Positions 11,298-23,400 of a stretch of DNA of 64,000 nucleotides are shown piece by piece; within the stretch, counting starts at the first letter, position 1, and each line of letters opens with the position of its first letter. Origin of the DNA: Toxotes chatareus (taxonomy: Eukaryota > Chordata > Actinopteri > Toxotidae); NCBI GenBank assembly GCA_016801885.1, contig CM028884.1, positions 10,792,181 to 10,856,180 on the forward strand, given 5' to 3'. The notes under the pieces are model-generated. The model had not been told where the DNA came from. It saw only the letters and a program-made list of their open reading frames with translations, and searched no databases. Made by a program: the position numbers and the translations under genes.

Positions 11298-12813
11298 AAG
11301 CGTTCCAGACAGACAGGGGAATGCCCATGCGTAGACTGCTAACCCAAAACCAAAATCCCAACCCTTAAACCAAACCGAGTTCCCCCTAACCTCAACCCAC
11401 ATGGTAGTGCTTTCTTCCAACATGCTGAAGCGTTGAATAATTTAAAAATGAGAAACCAAAGCCTTCTGCACCCTGACGCCTCTCATGCAGCTTAGAAATA
11501 AAACCACTAAACATGCTATGAAGTAATTTGACCAAAGAGAATATTTTGTAGTTGATAATCTTTAGAGTGTTTTTACCTCATTTCACTCCCTTACCTCTTG
11601 AGACAGACTGTTACTTAGACGCCAATACAACAATATTGTTACTGCTCATAGTTCATTCAACATTTTGAGTAATACTTTAAAAATTTTGTTCCCTGCAAGA
11701 GGAAATAATATGTAACATAACCCTGAAAATCATCTATTGACATTTGCCTTATAGATGCCTTTTTGAATCAAACTAAATATTCCAGCTTTATCTTCACAAT
11801 CAATCTAGTGAATGTTATTGTGAATTTGTTTGTGAAGATTAATCTTCTCAGACACAACCTTTCCTATAAGTCTGTTTCTGCAGGTTTAGCTCTAGTTTAT
11901 ATGTTCAGTTGCCAGCAGCTGGCAAACAAAGACTCCACTCTGTAGTACACTTTCTCTGCAAAGGTGAAAACACAAAATGCTGGCTCTATGTGTGGCCTTG
12001 ACACTGTGAGGGAGACAGATGGCCTCGAATGATTTTTTTTTTTTTTTTTTGAGGACAAACCATGTCACCACTGTAATAATAAGCATTCAGCGTCGCTCCG
12101 TCATCCCCTTGCACTTCATACGTATTTGATTTTATCTCCTCATCAGAGATGTTGGGTGGAGGGGATGATATCAATGATCAAATCAATTTCAGGCGCTTAC
12201 ACAGCAATGTCAGCTCGTCACCTGAATACAGAAGTACCCCATCCCTGCCTGTTGCCAATCTCCAGGCCCCCCTTCCCCTACCCTTCCTCTGCTCTCCTGG
12301 TAAGCTATGCATTTCAGCACTAGGAGGAAAGCACTACACAGGGCTGGCCCAGGGCAGCATAACATTAGATATATTAAGCTGGCCCCTTGCCATCATCCTC
12401 CTCATGGCCAGGGTTAGCAGCTCTACATTCATCAGAACAAGCGCTGAAGGAGAGGCGAGAGAGAGCTGCTTCTTCATCTCTGAGAGAAAAAACCAAAAAG
12501 ATGACAAGAAACAAAAAAAATCATGTCAAGACCTGCTGATGTTTTATAGTGTGAACCAAAGATGCTACCTCACTCAAGTTCCATACGTGATTTCTATCAC
12601 TTTGATGATACCAAAGATAACCAAAGATTTTTTCTCATTGCACGGCCTCTGTGAGTGGTGTTAAAAGATGTTGTATGTCTCCCCTCCCCCCATCTCCTTT
12701 CTCTTCCCCTCTCTTCCTTTCTTCTCCCCTGTCTCCACCCCTCCCACCTGCACTCAACCCATGCACCCCTGCTATGCGTGCTCTTGCTTCATCTGTACTC
12801 TGATTACAGCTTC

Positions 12814-12861
12814 ATAGATAGTCATGCTGATGTAGCTATAGGCAGATATGCTGATCTAGCC
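12814..12861. repeat. Degenerate 24-bp repeat, copies 1-2
   Basis: Two abutting 24-nt units (12814-12837 and 12838-12861) share ATAG..AG..ATGCTGAT.TAGC at about 18 of 24 positions. Further units of the same period lie at 13221-13313. Confidence 0.75.
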
Positions 12862-13220
12862 ATAGATACACACAACCGGCCATGCAGGTGCCTGCGGGGT
12901 ACAGTGAACTTGCTAGCAATGTGTCTTTGTTTTGCTTGTTAGCATTTATTTCTACCATTTTGCTGGCAGGAAGAACAGCTAAAATGTAAAAGCTGGCTTT
13001 GTGGCAAACCAATAAATATATAAAATTATAGTTTAAGTTTGGTTCATGAATAATAACTCAAATTACAAGTACTCAATGTGAATTTGATGGAGTACCCCGC
13101 TAGAGTGCCATGTTTTTTTGTTTTTGTTTTCTTTATTTCCACTTGGCCCCTGCCTCTGAGTGTGTATCTATAGGTTGACAATATTGATCCAACAAATAGG
13201 TCAGACATCTTCACATGAAA

Positions 13221-13313
13221 ATAGGCAGACAAGCTGACATAGCCATGGGCAGAATTGTTGACTCAACTATAGGCAGACATGTTCCTGAAAGTAGAAGCAG
13301 ACATGTTGCAATC
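13221..13313. repeat. Degenerate 24-bp repeat, copies 3-6
   Basis: Units begin at 13221, 13245, 13269 and 13293, exactly 24 bp apart. Each opens with ATAGGCAGA or a close variant; the last unit is partial. They match the unit at 12838-12861, about 0.4 kb upstream on the same strand. Confidence 0.75.
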
Positions 13314-13439
13314 TTTCTAAAACTCCCAGGACGAGTGCCTTGCTTGAACCAAAGTGTTAAACCGCTGTTGACCTCTCACCTTTGACTCTGTGAATACCTC
13401 AGCCTGTAGAAGGGCCACTGCTGAAGAAACAAGGAAAAG

Positions 13440-13461
13440 TTTTTTTTTTTTTTTTTTTTTT
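13440..13461. repeat. Poly(T) tract
   Basis: 22 T in the presumed onecut1 3' UTR; on the opposite strand it would read as poly(A). Confidence 0.95.
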
Positions 13462-14795
13462 GAAATCACACCGTGGTGCTTTCGCCAGCGCAACCATGCA
13501 ATGAAAACATACCAAAGGAATTTCTGTTGTCCACTTCTACAGATTAAACCAAAGGTCTTTGTTTCTCCTCTCCTCTCCCCTGCCCCCCTCTTCCCTCCTT
13601 TCCCCAACCTTCCTTGTCTCTCTACTGTGTGTAGGAAGGTCCAGCACTCTGGCCGTGCATGTCTTTACCAATGTCTCTGAATACCTCATAGTAATAATTC
13701 CTTTGAGTTCTGCATTGAGACGTCTATCTGTGAGTAAGGCAGAACTCCACTCGTGTGGTAATTGTTATTGTTACTTCAAAAAGCTGTATGATTATCTATT
13801 TTGAAGTTTGGTTATTTTTTTTGGCAGAAGTGCTCTGTTTCAAGTCACGGAGGACAAGTTTCAGGGTTGATGTATGAAACTTAAGGGATGGAGGGAGAAG
13901 CGTATTTTTTATCAGACATTGGGTTATGCCAATATTATGATGGTAGACTATTGCTTTTACAGGGTAAAACCAACTGCTGTGATATTGTGTTCATATTTTT
14001 CCTTTTCTCTACTTCTGTGTTGTGATTTTAATTTAATTGCATTTTTGTATTGGTTAACCACTGCTTTAATTTATGCATTTGTAGAAACTCTAGATTTGTA
14101 TATAGTAGGTTTTTGGAAAAAAGAAAACAAACAAAAAAGACAGTTTTATGTTACAGCCTTATTGCCCACGCTTAGATATAACAAAGGAGTAGTTTGTATT
14201 CTTCAGCTAAATCCTAGCCGGCATTTCAATGTGTGTTTTAAACACTGCCAGAAACCCAGACAGTTGATTTGCCAATGGAGACAAAGTTATACAGGAGCTA
14301 CTTTGTTGAACAGCTGGCAAAAAGCAGTGTGTATGTGTGTGTGTGTTTTTTCTATTCTTTTGACTTTTTAAAAACAGTTATTTTATGGGTATTACTGCAC
14401 ATCCAAAGATTTTTAAAACAAACCAAAAATTGGAAAAAAATATGTATAATGTTGAAAAGCACTGGCATTTGTGAGGTAGACTTGTTGAGTTTTGATTTGC
14501 CATTCGCACGGGTATAGAATGTAGAAGGCGTAGGGCTATGTAGACAAGCTTACTCTACCATGTGGGGAATCTCCTGTTCAATGTACAATCTGAAGCATCT
14601 GAAACGAGGGCTGCAAGTCCCGCTCACTTTGCTGTCTCATACACAGAGTGAGGTGGAGTGTAGGCTGGGCAGCCGGTCTGCCAGGGGCTGTGCCACGGAG
14701 CTGGGTCTGTTTTTATTGCTGTGGCACTGCCGCCTCGCTCCATCTAGTATCTGTTCTTTTGGTACGTACTCGTGTAATGACTATAAGCAAAGTCT

Positions 14796-14801
14796 AATAA
14801 A
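14796..14801 (+). terminator. onecut1: Candidate distal poly(A) signal of onecut1
   Basis: AATAAA followed 20-35 bases later by GT-rich sequence (GTGTGTGAGTGTG), the usual arrangement of a poly(A) signal with a downstream GU element. Assignment to onecut1 rests on orientation and distance only. Confidence 0.45.
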
Positions 14802-14820
14802 ACTGCAAAGAACCTTAAGG

Positions 14821-17800
14821 AATCAGTGTGTGAGTGTGTATGGGGACGATCATCTGGACTGCTCATTTCTTTTTTCTGTCTGTGGATGAGTGAGTGTGTG
14901 TGTGCATATGTGTGTATGTGTCGAAATCACATGTCAAGTACTGCTGAGGATTGCACATATGCAAGTCTGTGTGCGTGCTCATTTGCATGTATTTCTTTAC
15001 TGTGTGTTTATCCATCGTTAAATCTGTTTCTAATGCATATTGCGTCTAGTGTGTATGCATGTGTGGGGCTGATTGGTGCATATCACAACAGTAAAACTGA
15101 CTCCCTCTGGTTGTCATAGGCCTTACTGTTGATGCTGTTTCCTCTCTGTCATACTCAGACAGCACAGAGTCTCCAGGGACTGATGGTTATCACCAAAATG
15201 TCCATGACAGATTCCATCAGCATGTTACGCAGTCATCGTTTCATGGAGTGGAGAATATGAGTGTTTTTTTCAGCAAATTACAGGTGCTTATATCTTTGTT
15301 ATACAGGTCTGTACTGAAGAAGGAATGGATGATGCAGTGTGGACCTATGTTTTCCCCGTTTTCATAGTTTCTGTCACTTATTTTGCCCATAAGGAGTTCC
15401 CATATGATGGGTAGCTTAGCTACAAGTCTCATAACAATACTGCAGCGCCTAAGACAATCATCTGGATCTCTTATGCTGGGGAACTAGTTTCTCACCCACA
15501 GAGGGGTGTCCTCCAGCTATTCATATACAAAGATGCTTGAAGGGTTTTGATAAACAAGCATATTTGTTGTCATAGACATTTAGGAATAGATTACAGTAGT
15601 AGATCATCTTGCACTTGCATTTCAAAATGAAATCTCATTGCTCTTGTCAGCCTTGTGCTCTTGTCAACCTTGCCCTCTTTCTTTTGACCTCCTTCTTGAC
15701 CCAAAATGCTTCTTCAGTTTTCAGTGTGTGAGTGCGTTTGTGTGCAAGTGTGTGTGCAAGTGTGTGTGCGTATGCGCGTGTGTTTGCCAGAGAGGCAATA
15801 CTGTCGGTGTTACTCTCAGATGTATAACTCCATGTCTCATGACTTGATTTGTCATTGCTGTTTCCCAAGCTTTGCTACTGCTTTCTCAGTGCCGTGCAAT
15901 ATCATCTGTTGTGATTGCTAAGCAAATGAAAAAAAAAGAAAGAAAATTGAGAAGCAAGTGATGATGTCATCCAGCTTTCTTCAGTGTTCAGATGTTTCAA
16001 CATTTCTGTAGTCACAAAAAGTAGAAAATAAACTGTTGGTATTTCCAGCTTCTGTATCCTGGCTCTTGTTATTATTATGGTTATTTTATTTTTGGGGTGT
16101 GTGTGTGTATGTGTATGTGTATGTACATTTTGTCTTTTCTTGCTCAGACAGGCAAATTGATTCAATGAAACAACAGATCAGATAAGGAAGTAGAGGACAA
16201 AACAAGCAGTCATATGAGTCTGTCTTGTGTGGGAACCTGAATGCAAATTATTGCCTGTTCTCCAAAGTGAGCCACTTGGTTGCAGCTGTTGCCTCTATTT
16301 AGGCCTGTGATTGGACCAAAGCTTTGTCAAACTTGACACGGAAACCTAACTGGACGTTGGAACAATGGAAGATGCCTCAGCTAATGATTAACCACGTGAA
16401 TACTGACTGAAGATAAATGAGCATAAATGAGACAGTCTGCTTTTGAGAACAAGATTTGGACTGGATAGGGTCATGACATTTCAGTCATCCACCTTACTTC
16501 TAAATCTAAAGCTAAATAATGCGGTTGTGCTTTTTTGCCCTACTGAGTGTGTGTGTGTGCTTTCCAGCCTTTTAAGTGGGTCAAAGTGAACTGGATAAAG
16601 CAGTAAAGTCACTGCAGTGTGCCAGACAGATGACGGATGACTTGTCTATTTATGAACGTACTTGTCTTGAGAAAGGGACTGTCACAGGACAGTGACCCAA
16701 GGGAGTCTCAACACATGGAAACATGTCTTTGCTTCCTCACCCCAGGTGCACTCATATTTCTACAACATTTATCTTTCAGTCTGGAGTCATAGCCCTTCCC
16801 CTGCCCTCTTTCTTTCCCTTCTTTTTAATGTATCAATACATAGATAGATAGATAGATAGATAGATACATAGATACATAGATAGACAGATATATATTACAA
16901 GTATTACAGTAGTAGTAGTTTTAGTAGTGAATTTCTTTCAATTTTATTTGCTGCATTACTTGTATTCTGTCACTAGATGGGGCTATGACATGGGTTTTCC
17001 CAAACAAAAGGACACAGTTGAATTGCAATTATCAACACTTTTTCAAGAAAATAAATCACACTAAAAAGATTATATATGATTGTGGACAGTAAAATCAATG
17101 TCTACAAGTACAGACAGTCTGCCGCACTTTGGAAATAAGAGCGTCAACTGATGTTTGGTGCATTTATATTGAATCATTATATTGAATTTTATTGAGTTGT
17201 AGTGTGTGGATATTAAATCCACACTTTATATGAATGCAGCTCTTCCAGCTCTGAATTGGAAGATTTTCCCATATCGCTTTAAAATCAGCAAGGAAACTGT
17301 CATAGCTTACAGGGAGCTGTTATGGTTAACTCCAGGACTTATGTCCAAATGACATCATCACAGTAAGTGCAGCCATAACTGTGTCGCAGGCCTTTGCAGA
17401 TCACTGCAAACCACAAATCAAAATGTCTCTAACTTTCATTTAATTCCATTTGATTTTTAAAAATAACACATCCCTCGATAAAAACAGGGCTTTGGGGGTG
17501 GTTGTGATTGGCTAGTTGCTAGTTGTAGAACTAATTAAACAGAAAATTACACGATTCAAAAAGCAGTGAAGCTCAGGGTGGCAGATCTACACAAAGCTGG
17601 TCCACACAAAGCCTGTTATTTTAAAAACTGGACTGAAAGTCAGCAATGGCAGATTCTTTACACTGAGGTTTGCAATGCATTTCATCCACGGAAGTATGCA
17701 TTCCCTTTACTGCTATTCTCTCTACTTTTTATCTGGCAGAGACAGCATTATTCATCTTTACAAATTAGAACTGGTGTTAGAAAAAACACGTGAGATCAGT

Positions 17801-19080
17801 TTTATCATAGAATTCCCCTTTAACCATGTAGCTAATACTATTGGTATGTTGTGTTGGTCTGTTGTCAGTATTGTTGTATCTATTCAGGGACACAGCTAGA
17901 ATTGTTTTAACCCTTTGACAACACCTGAATATGACTCTGACACAATATCTTTAACTCCTGGCTGCCACCAACAACCACCCAATCATCCCAAAGAGCACTC
18001 TGTACACAGCTGTTTCTAAAATAAAACCTTTACAGGACACCACATGGTTTCTTGTATGGGCTATCTTTGTCATGTGCAAGACCTTTATTTGACTAATCAC
18101 AAAGTGGGTTTTAAACAACAGTTGGTTTTACAATTAAATAACAATTTGATATAGATCAGTGACAGCAGACTGACTTTGTAAACTTTGCTCCCTTGCCCGA
18201 TAAAAGCCCATAATCATCTGGTAGATGTTTGTATTATTGTCGACTTCATGACACTACATTTTCTGGGTCACTTGTTTCTTGTTTGAGAAACAAAGGACAA
18301 ATGTCAGTCCCTTTAAAGTTCAATAGGCCTACAGCAAATAGTCTGGCAGGCAAAAAACAATGCTGCCCTTTTTGGAACTTCAAGTTTCTCAGTTGTCACT
18401 CCAAAACATAATAATAATAACAATGATAATAATTTTAAACCAAACTACAGGCCAGTCAATAGAGTCTATTTGTGTGCGGCAAACAATAATAACACACAAA
18501 GTGCATCTGTCAAACAGATTTGTGAGGCAGATTCTAGTGTCCTCATTTTGGCCTGTGCCTTTGTTCCAAGACGTTTCAGCAGAGAGGAGATTAAAACAAA
18601 GAGCTCTCCCTCTGTCTTTTTTTATAAGTACCAAAATGACAACGGACCACTGCCTGAATGTATGTGAGCAGTGAGTAGAACCACTGAATCTAAATCTATG
18701 TATCCACTTTAACTTCACATGTAACTTACAACTTACAGCTTCTTGTTCTTCTTTTATATTCCTTTATTCTTATTGAAAATTACAAGATGTAATAATTTAC
18801 TTTGATTAGTAACGAAAAGGAAGCAAAATGGCAGTTTATTTCTTCGAACATACGCAAGCAACACAAGTTTGTTCCATTTTCCATGTCAAAAAGAACTTAA
18901 AAGAAATGAATATCCAAAGCAATAGTCATGATGTATTGCATTTGCCAGGAATTTGTCAGAGGCTTCATTAGTCTCTCAGCCACTCAGGACTTTGTTGCAA
19001 CATATAACACCGTTAACACACACGATCTTTGGCTTCACACGAGCCAACCAAGCCAGAACAAAATGTTCACCACGGAAAAA
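14821..19080. other. Intergenic region between onecut1 and atosa
   Basis: No gene recognised. It holds diffuse GT-rich sequence (14820-15120, 15720-15790, 16095-16125), a GATA tetranucleotide array and AT-rich filler. A possible MITE end (TTCCCCTTTAA, about 17813) was seen without a partner. Confidence 0.6.
16840..16890. repeat. (GATA)n tetranucleotide microsatellite
   Basis: Perfect TAGA units followed by TACATAGA variants in intergenic DNA. Confidence 0.95.
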
Positions 19081-19086
19081 CACGAA

Positions 19087-19108
19087 CGCTCACGTGCGCA
19101 CGTGAGCG
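19087..19108. promoter_or_regulatory. 22-bp perfect palindrome with two E-boxes upstream of atosa
   Basis: The 22 bases equal their own reverse complement. The core GCTCACGTGCGCACGTGAGC (19088-19107) holds two CACGTG hexamers (19091-19096 and 19099-19104) separated by CG. CACGTG is bound by bHLH-ZIP factors such as USF, MYC/MAX and TFEB/MITF, and by CLOCK-type dimers. The site sits at the upstream edge of the CpG-rich atosa leader. A further CACGTG lies at 19346-19351. Confidence 0.6.
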
Positions 19109-19109
19109 C

Positions 19110-20472
19110 GCACCGAATTCCGCTGACCAATCAGCTCACGGAGAGTAGCTCAACTCTTGTTTGTCCTCTTCCCCTCTTCTCTGCCATTAATGTGACAGAA
19201 GTGTAAAGAAAAACATACGGGTCGTCATTTTTAAAAATCTGTTTTTTAGAAGTTTTCCTGCCACTGCTAAGTTGGCGGTTGCTATGGCTGCGAGTTCATG
19301 CGAGGCTGGCAGAGAGGGAAGTGACGAGCGGAGCTGTTGTTGGGACACGTGACTGTAGCTGCACTGATCTGTTTTGACAAGCAGCAGGGAGGGAAGTGAG
19401 GAGGGGAGGCAGACTGTAAGCATCACGACCAGGAGCACTCACTGTTCCTTTCATCTGCATTTCGCCTGAATAATATTAGTGTCGACCTAGTCGTGTAGTT
19501 TTAGCAGTTGGCTGGCCCTGTCAGCGGTAAAACAGCGACTGATACTTGGTTAACGCTCGCGGAAACCGTTGCGGTCGGTACCGAAGCGTTGGAGCGCAGA
19601 GTCGGGCTGTTTGTTTGAAAAGTTTTAATGAAGATCACAAAGGAAGTCAGCACAGGTGGCTTTTCTAACGTTAAGTAGATGGCGACCGTTCGAGCGCCGT
19701 GGACGGACAGAAAGTGGAGCATACCCGTCTGACACCGTGGGTTAACATTTCGTGAGAAGAATGATATGCTGAATATGCTCTCGTCGTAGCAGAAAATACC
19801 GAGACCGTCCGTCAATCGGCATCGGTGTTTGTAGCTGAGCTGTGGCTACCTGCGCTGCACTGGGGGGTTGGGATGTTTGCGAGGTCGTCGTCACCCGCAG
19901 ACACTTAACCACTCAGTAACCGTAGGGTTAGTTGGTTGAGTTTGCTAACTAGCTAACACTGCTGAGTTAGCAGGCGCCCGTTCAAGCAGCGTGTTGACGT
20001 GAGGAGCCAGTGTTACAGGAGAGGAGACACTGAAATGCATCGCGACGTAACTATGGTTCAGGTGCTGTAATTTGAGACGGGCTGTAAGAGTAGCCAGCTT
20101 GCTAGTTAAATTACTAGTGGTCAGATTGGTTACTCGCTAGCAACCAGATTGACAACTCCAGTACCTGACGCCAACTATAACTGGCATTGGCTATCAGCTG
20201 TCTTTGTGTTAGTCAGTTGGACAATACAGCGCGACTCGATGGAAGCATACAGTAGCATGCTAACAAAGCAATGCTTTGTTGTTGGATAGGGGGCCGCTGG
20301 CACCAACCCACAGGCTTCACAGCTGATATTATTGCTTAGCTAATACAGCAGGTCTCAGTCACTGAAGATTTGGGGGTCCAGACGCCGTTGTGTTGCTGTC
20401 AAGGCTGTGTGTGATAGAAAAAGAGAATACCCTGCAAGAGACCCCGAAGGCAACCTGATGACACTGGACAAC
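19110..20472 (+). promoter_or_regulatory. atosa: CpG-rich promoter and 5' leader of atosa
   Basis: The composition shifts from AT-rich intergenic DNA to sequence with frequent CpG (for example 19480-19720 and 19870-20060) and stays so up to the start codon. No TATA box is obvious; a CCAAT box and E-boxes lie at its left edge. Several short upstream ATGs occur, and an in-frame ATG at 20458 precedes the chosen start by five codons. Whether the leader holds a 5' UTR intron is not visible. Confidence 0.6.
19126..19135 (+). promoter_or_regulatory. CCAAT box near the atosa promoter
   Basis: ACCAATCAGC contains the NF-Y consensus CCAAT at 19127-19131, twenty bases after the E-box palindrome. This spacing is typical of a CpG-island promoter, but use as such is inferred. 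Confidence 0.4.
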
Positions 20473-20488
20473 ATGAAGCCCGAGCGAG
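20473..20488 (+). CDS. atosa: atosa coding exon 1
   Basis: ATGAAGCCCGAGCGAG|gtacgt encodes MKPER plus one base (phase 1) that is completed to Asp by exon 2. It has A at -3 of the ATG and matches the family N-terminus. A second in-frame ATG at 20458 would add MTLDN. Confidence 0.85.
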
Positions 20489-23400
20489 GTACGTGGGGCA
20501 CCACAAACGCACACATACACACACACGCAATCTCTGGGGTGGACTTGATGGTCAGTGTGCAAGCTGTGCATTTCCTGCTTTGGTGGACTGATTGTACCCA
20601 TTCCCCTGAGAGAAGAATCAGGCCAGGGAATTATGTAACAGCTGGTCAGCCTGGTCACTGGTTATGTGAATTAACAAAAAAAGCCTGACCTGAGTAAATG
20701 AGGACGTGTATGTACAACACACATTTGCTGCTCTAGTTTTGGACCTTAACACAAATGTCAGCTGTTTCTTTTCCCCATTTTTTTTTCCTCAACATGTAAC
20801 CTGCAAGATCTTCTCATGCCAAATACCGTTCCCTTTTCCAGTTGCTCTTGTTTTGACAGTCTCTTGCACAGGGCTGCTGCAAAATGTTCTTGACACCCAC
20901 CCTGTTGTGGAAATAAGGCTCCTGCCGTATGCTCTGCAACCTGTTTACATGTCGCTGCATCTGCAGCAAGAGGTAAAACAGGGACAGAGGGGACACCCTT
21001 GTTTGTTTCAGTGTGATTATGGTAATTTTATTATTGCATTAATTTGTAAAGGGTATCTCAATACCTTCATCTCTGCCCTGACACGAGGGATGTAAGCGTT
21101 GTATAAGGTCCTTTATTGTTTAAGCTAAATGATTCAATTAGTGATTGATTGTACATGGTTGTTCGTGATCCAGGGCAAATGATGACTTGATTTGTTGTCA
21201 GCAGCACAATAGCACCATACTTGGAAGTGGTGAAGGGCCACTGTTCTCAGTCATGATGAGATTAGCTGCAGTCAATCAGGCTCAGATAGTCTGTTTGTTT
21301 GTATAGGTTATGAAACTGCAGTCAGGACACTGACTGGTGTGAGTGAGATCTTCCTTAGAGCACAATATGCTGGTAACCGGACTCCACAACACACAGTAAA
21401 CATGTGCCCTATATGGGCCTGGACTTTTAACCCTAGCCTTGCCTTGCCTTGCTTGTAGGAAACTTTATATAGAAACACTGACACCAAACGTCTGTCTGAG
21501 GTGAGTGGCCAGAGTAAAGGGCACACTGACTTCACACTGTACAGTGTAATTATAGCCTAATAATGCAGCACAGCAGACTGGGTCAACAGTGAACAGCAAA
21601 CTGCTGTTGTTTGTTCTGGTATTGTTTGGGATAATGGCTCTCAAACTGGGCGATATTAAAATGATTTGGAACCAGATAGTCTGTGAATGTATTCCTGCCT
21701 TGTATGAGCCAAAAAGATTGAGAACTGTTGGCCTGAGGCACATTACTACAGTGCATCTGTTCCTCACCCTTCATGAATTGTCACCATGTCAGGTTGGCTT
21801 GCTCACTGTCATGTTCTAATTATGAAAGCTTGTGCCAGTAGAAGCTGCTCCACAGCAATAGCTCCCTGTTTGACTGGCAGATACTGCGGTGCTATTGTTA
21901 TTTGGAACATACTGTACCCTTCTTGTGGTAGAGATACTAGATTGCTTATAGGCCAGATGCCTTCCTTCACTTACCTCTCTTCTTTCCCCTTTCTCAGAGA
22001 GAGGGACTGCAGTGGAGAGCAGACCTGTTTAGTTAGTAGCCAGGACCATACCAAGGGCACAGATAAGCCAGTTTCACCGCTCATATGCTGAGTTGAGGGT
22101 TCCTAGGAGAGCCTAGCTACATAATGTTGAGGGAGAGAGCTGAACAAGTCCAGGCATGTGCATCTAACACACAACACCCCTGTGACAAGTCCCACAGGCC
22201 ATGACTTTCTGATCAGGTGGGTTTGAAAAGTAATAATAGAGTGATAAAAAAAATGATGATGATGCAATGGTGGAAAACAAAAAGGAGCACTGATATCATT
22301 GGGGACCTCTTTATCAGCTAATTCCTTGAATTTGTGAATCAGAATAAGTAGCCAGAGAAAAAAAAAAGCAGCACTGGTCTTCAAAGACCTCAGCTGATTA
22401 AAAACAAAGAATTTAAACTTCAGAAGATCAGAATTTTCTTCAGAGAAAGATGCAGCATCTTTTTGTGACACTTTGTGAACCATGCTTTTGTTATAAAGGG
22501 AGAAGAGGGGCACTTATGTTGTGCTCAGGGGCCTAACCAGAGTCATCTGACCCCCTTGTTTTTCTGTGAGTTGAGCTGTGAGTCAGGATGGTGTGTGTGT
22601 GAGCGTGGGTGTGAGGAGAGAGTGAGTGTGGCAGAGAGTACGCAACAGATTGCTGTTGGCCTTAATAAGCGCTGTACCGTTGAACCATGTGGCTCAACTG
22701 ACAGCTTTTACAGGTCCCATAAAGAGCAGCCGTGGAAAACTCTGGACCTGTTTACACCAGTTGGGCAAAACATGGCTTGTTGTATGGGGTTTCAAACTGT
22801 TTCAGCTGAAATGCGGTTGAGCTGGGTTTTATTTGTATCCTCAAAGACATAATTTTGTTTTAGTGTGTTGACTCCGCATGTAGAAGAGAAAAGTTTGATT
22901 CAAAACCACACTGGAATTGTTTACACCATAAAAATAGGCTGTTTTTGCTCAACTGTGGTCCCCTTCACAACCAGATCGGCAAATAAAGAAGACTTCGTGT
23001 AAGATGGTCATGTGAGTTCATATGGTGAAATGCCTGAGCAACAAGCTAAGAATGGTGACTTACTGCTTCTTCCTTAATGCCATCAACCACAGCTCTCATT
23101 CTCTCCCCCCCTTTCAGACAGTTTAAACAATATACACAGAGATGACCTCAGAGCTAGTCATGTTGGAAAGACTCATTCCGTTGGCAAACCTCAGTGCTGT
23201 GCTCCTGCTCTCTGTAATGTTATTTGGTGTGTTAGTATGGCAGTGCTTCCTGTTGGGACTCATTAGTCCTTGGAAGAGGAGTTGAATACAAGTCCACTCC
23301 CCCCCCACTCAACACACACACACGCACACAAAACCTACTCCACTGCCTGCCTTCTGCTGTGCGCTCAGTCAGATTACAGCTGCCCTGAGATGTCCCAGAC

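Larger units (their letters stand above)
10693..14820 (+). other. onecut1: Probable long 3' UTR of onecut1
   Basis: No coding exon is seen for 4 kb after the stop. Candidate poly(A) signals AATAAA lie at 11497-11502, 13011-13016 and 14796-14801. The last, followed by sparse features, is the likely distal end. The segment holds a CTGT tetranucleotide array, two T-runs (12033-12050, 13440-13461) and a degenerate 24-bp repeat. Long, AU-rich 3' UTRs are usual for ONECUT genes, but where this one ends is inference. Confidence 0.5.

Noticed and set aside
12149..12664. 171-codon open frame downstream of onecut1
   Set aside because: It lies in the presumed 3' UTR, has low-complexity composition and no recognisable domain.
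13275..13308. Two p53-like half sites (AGACATGTTC and AGACATGTTG) in the 24-bp repeat
   Set aside because: The second half site ends in G instead of a pyrimidine and the spacer is 14 bp, beyond the usual 0-13; they are better explained as repeat units.
17800..17823. AGAATTCCCCTTTAA resembling the right end of a fish MITE
   Set aside because: No matching left end was found upstream, so an element cannot be supported.
21636..21745. Sequence with CTCAAACTGG near one end and GATTGAGAACTGTTGG near the other, like hAT-type ends
   Set aside because: The inverted match is only about five bases and no 8-bp target duplication is visible.
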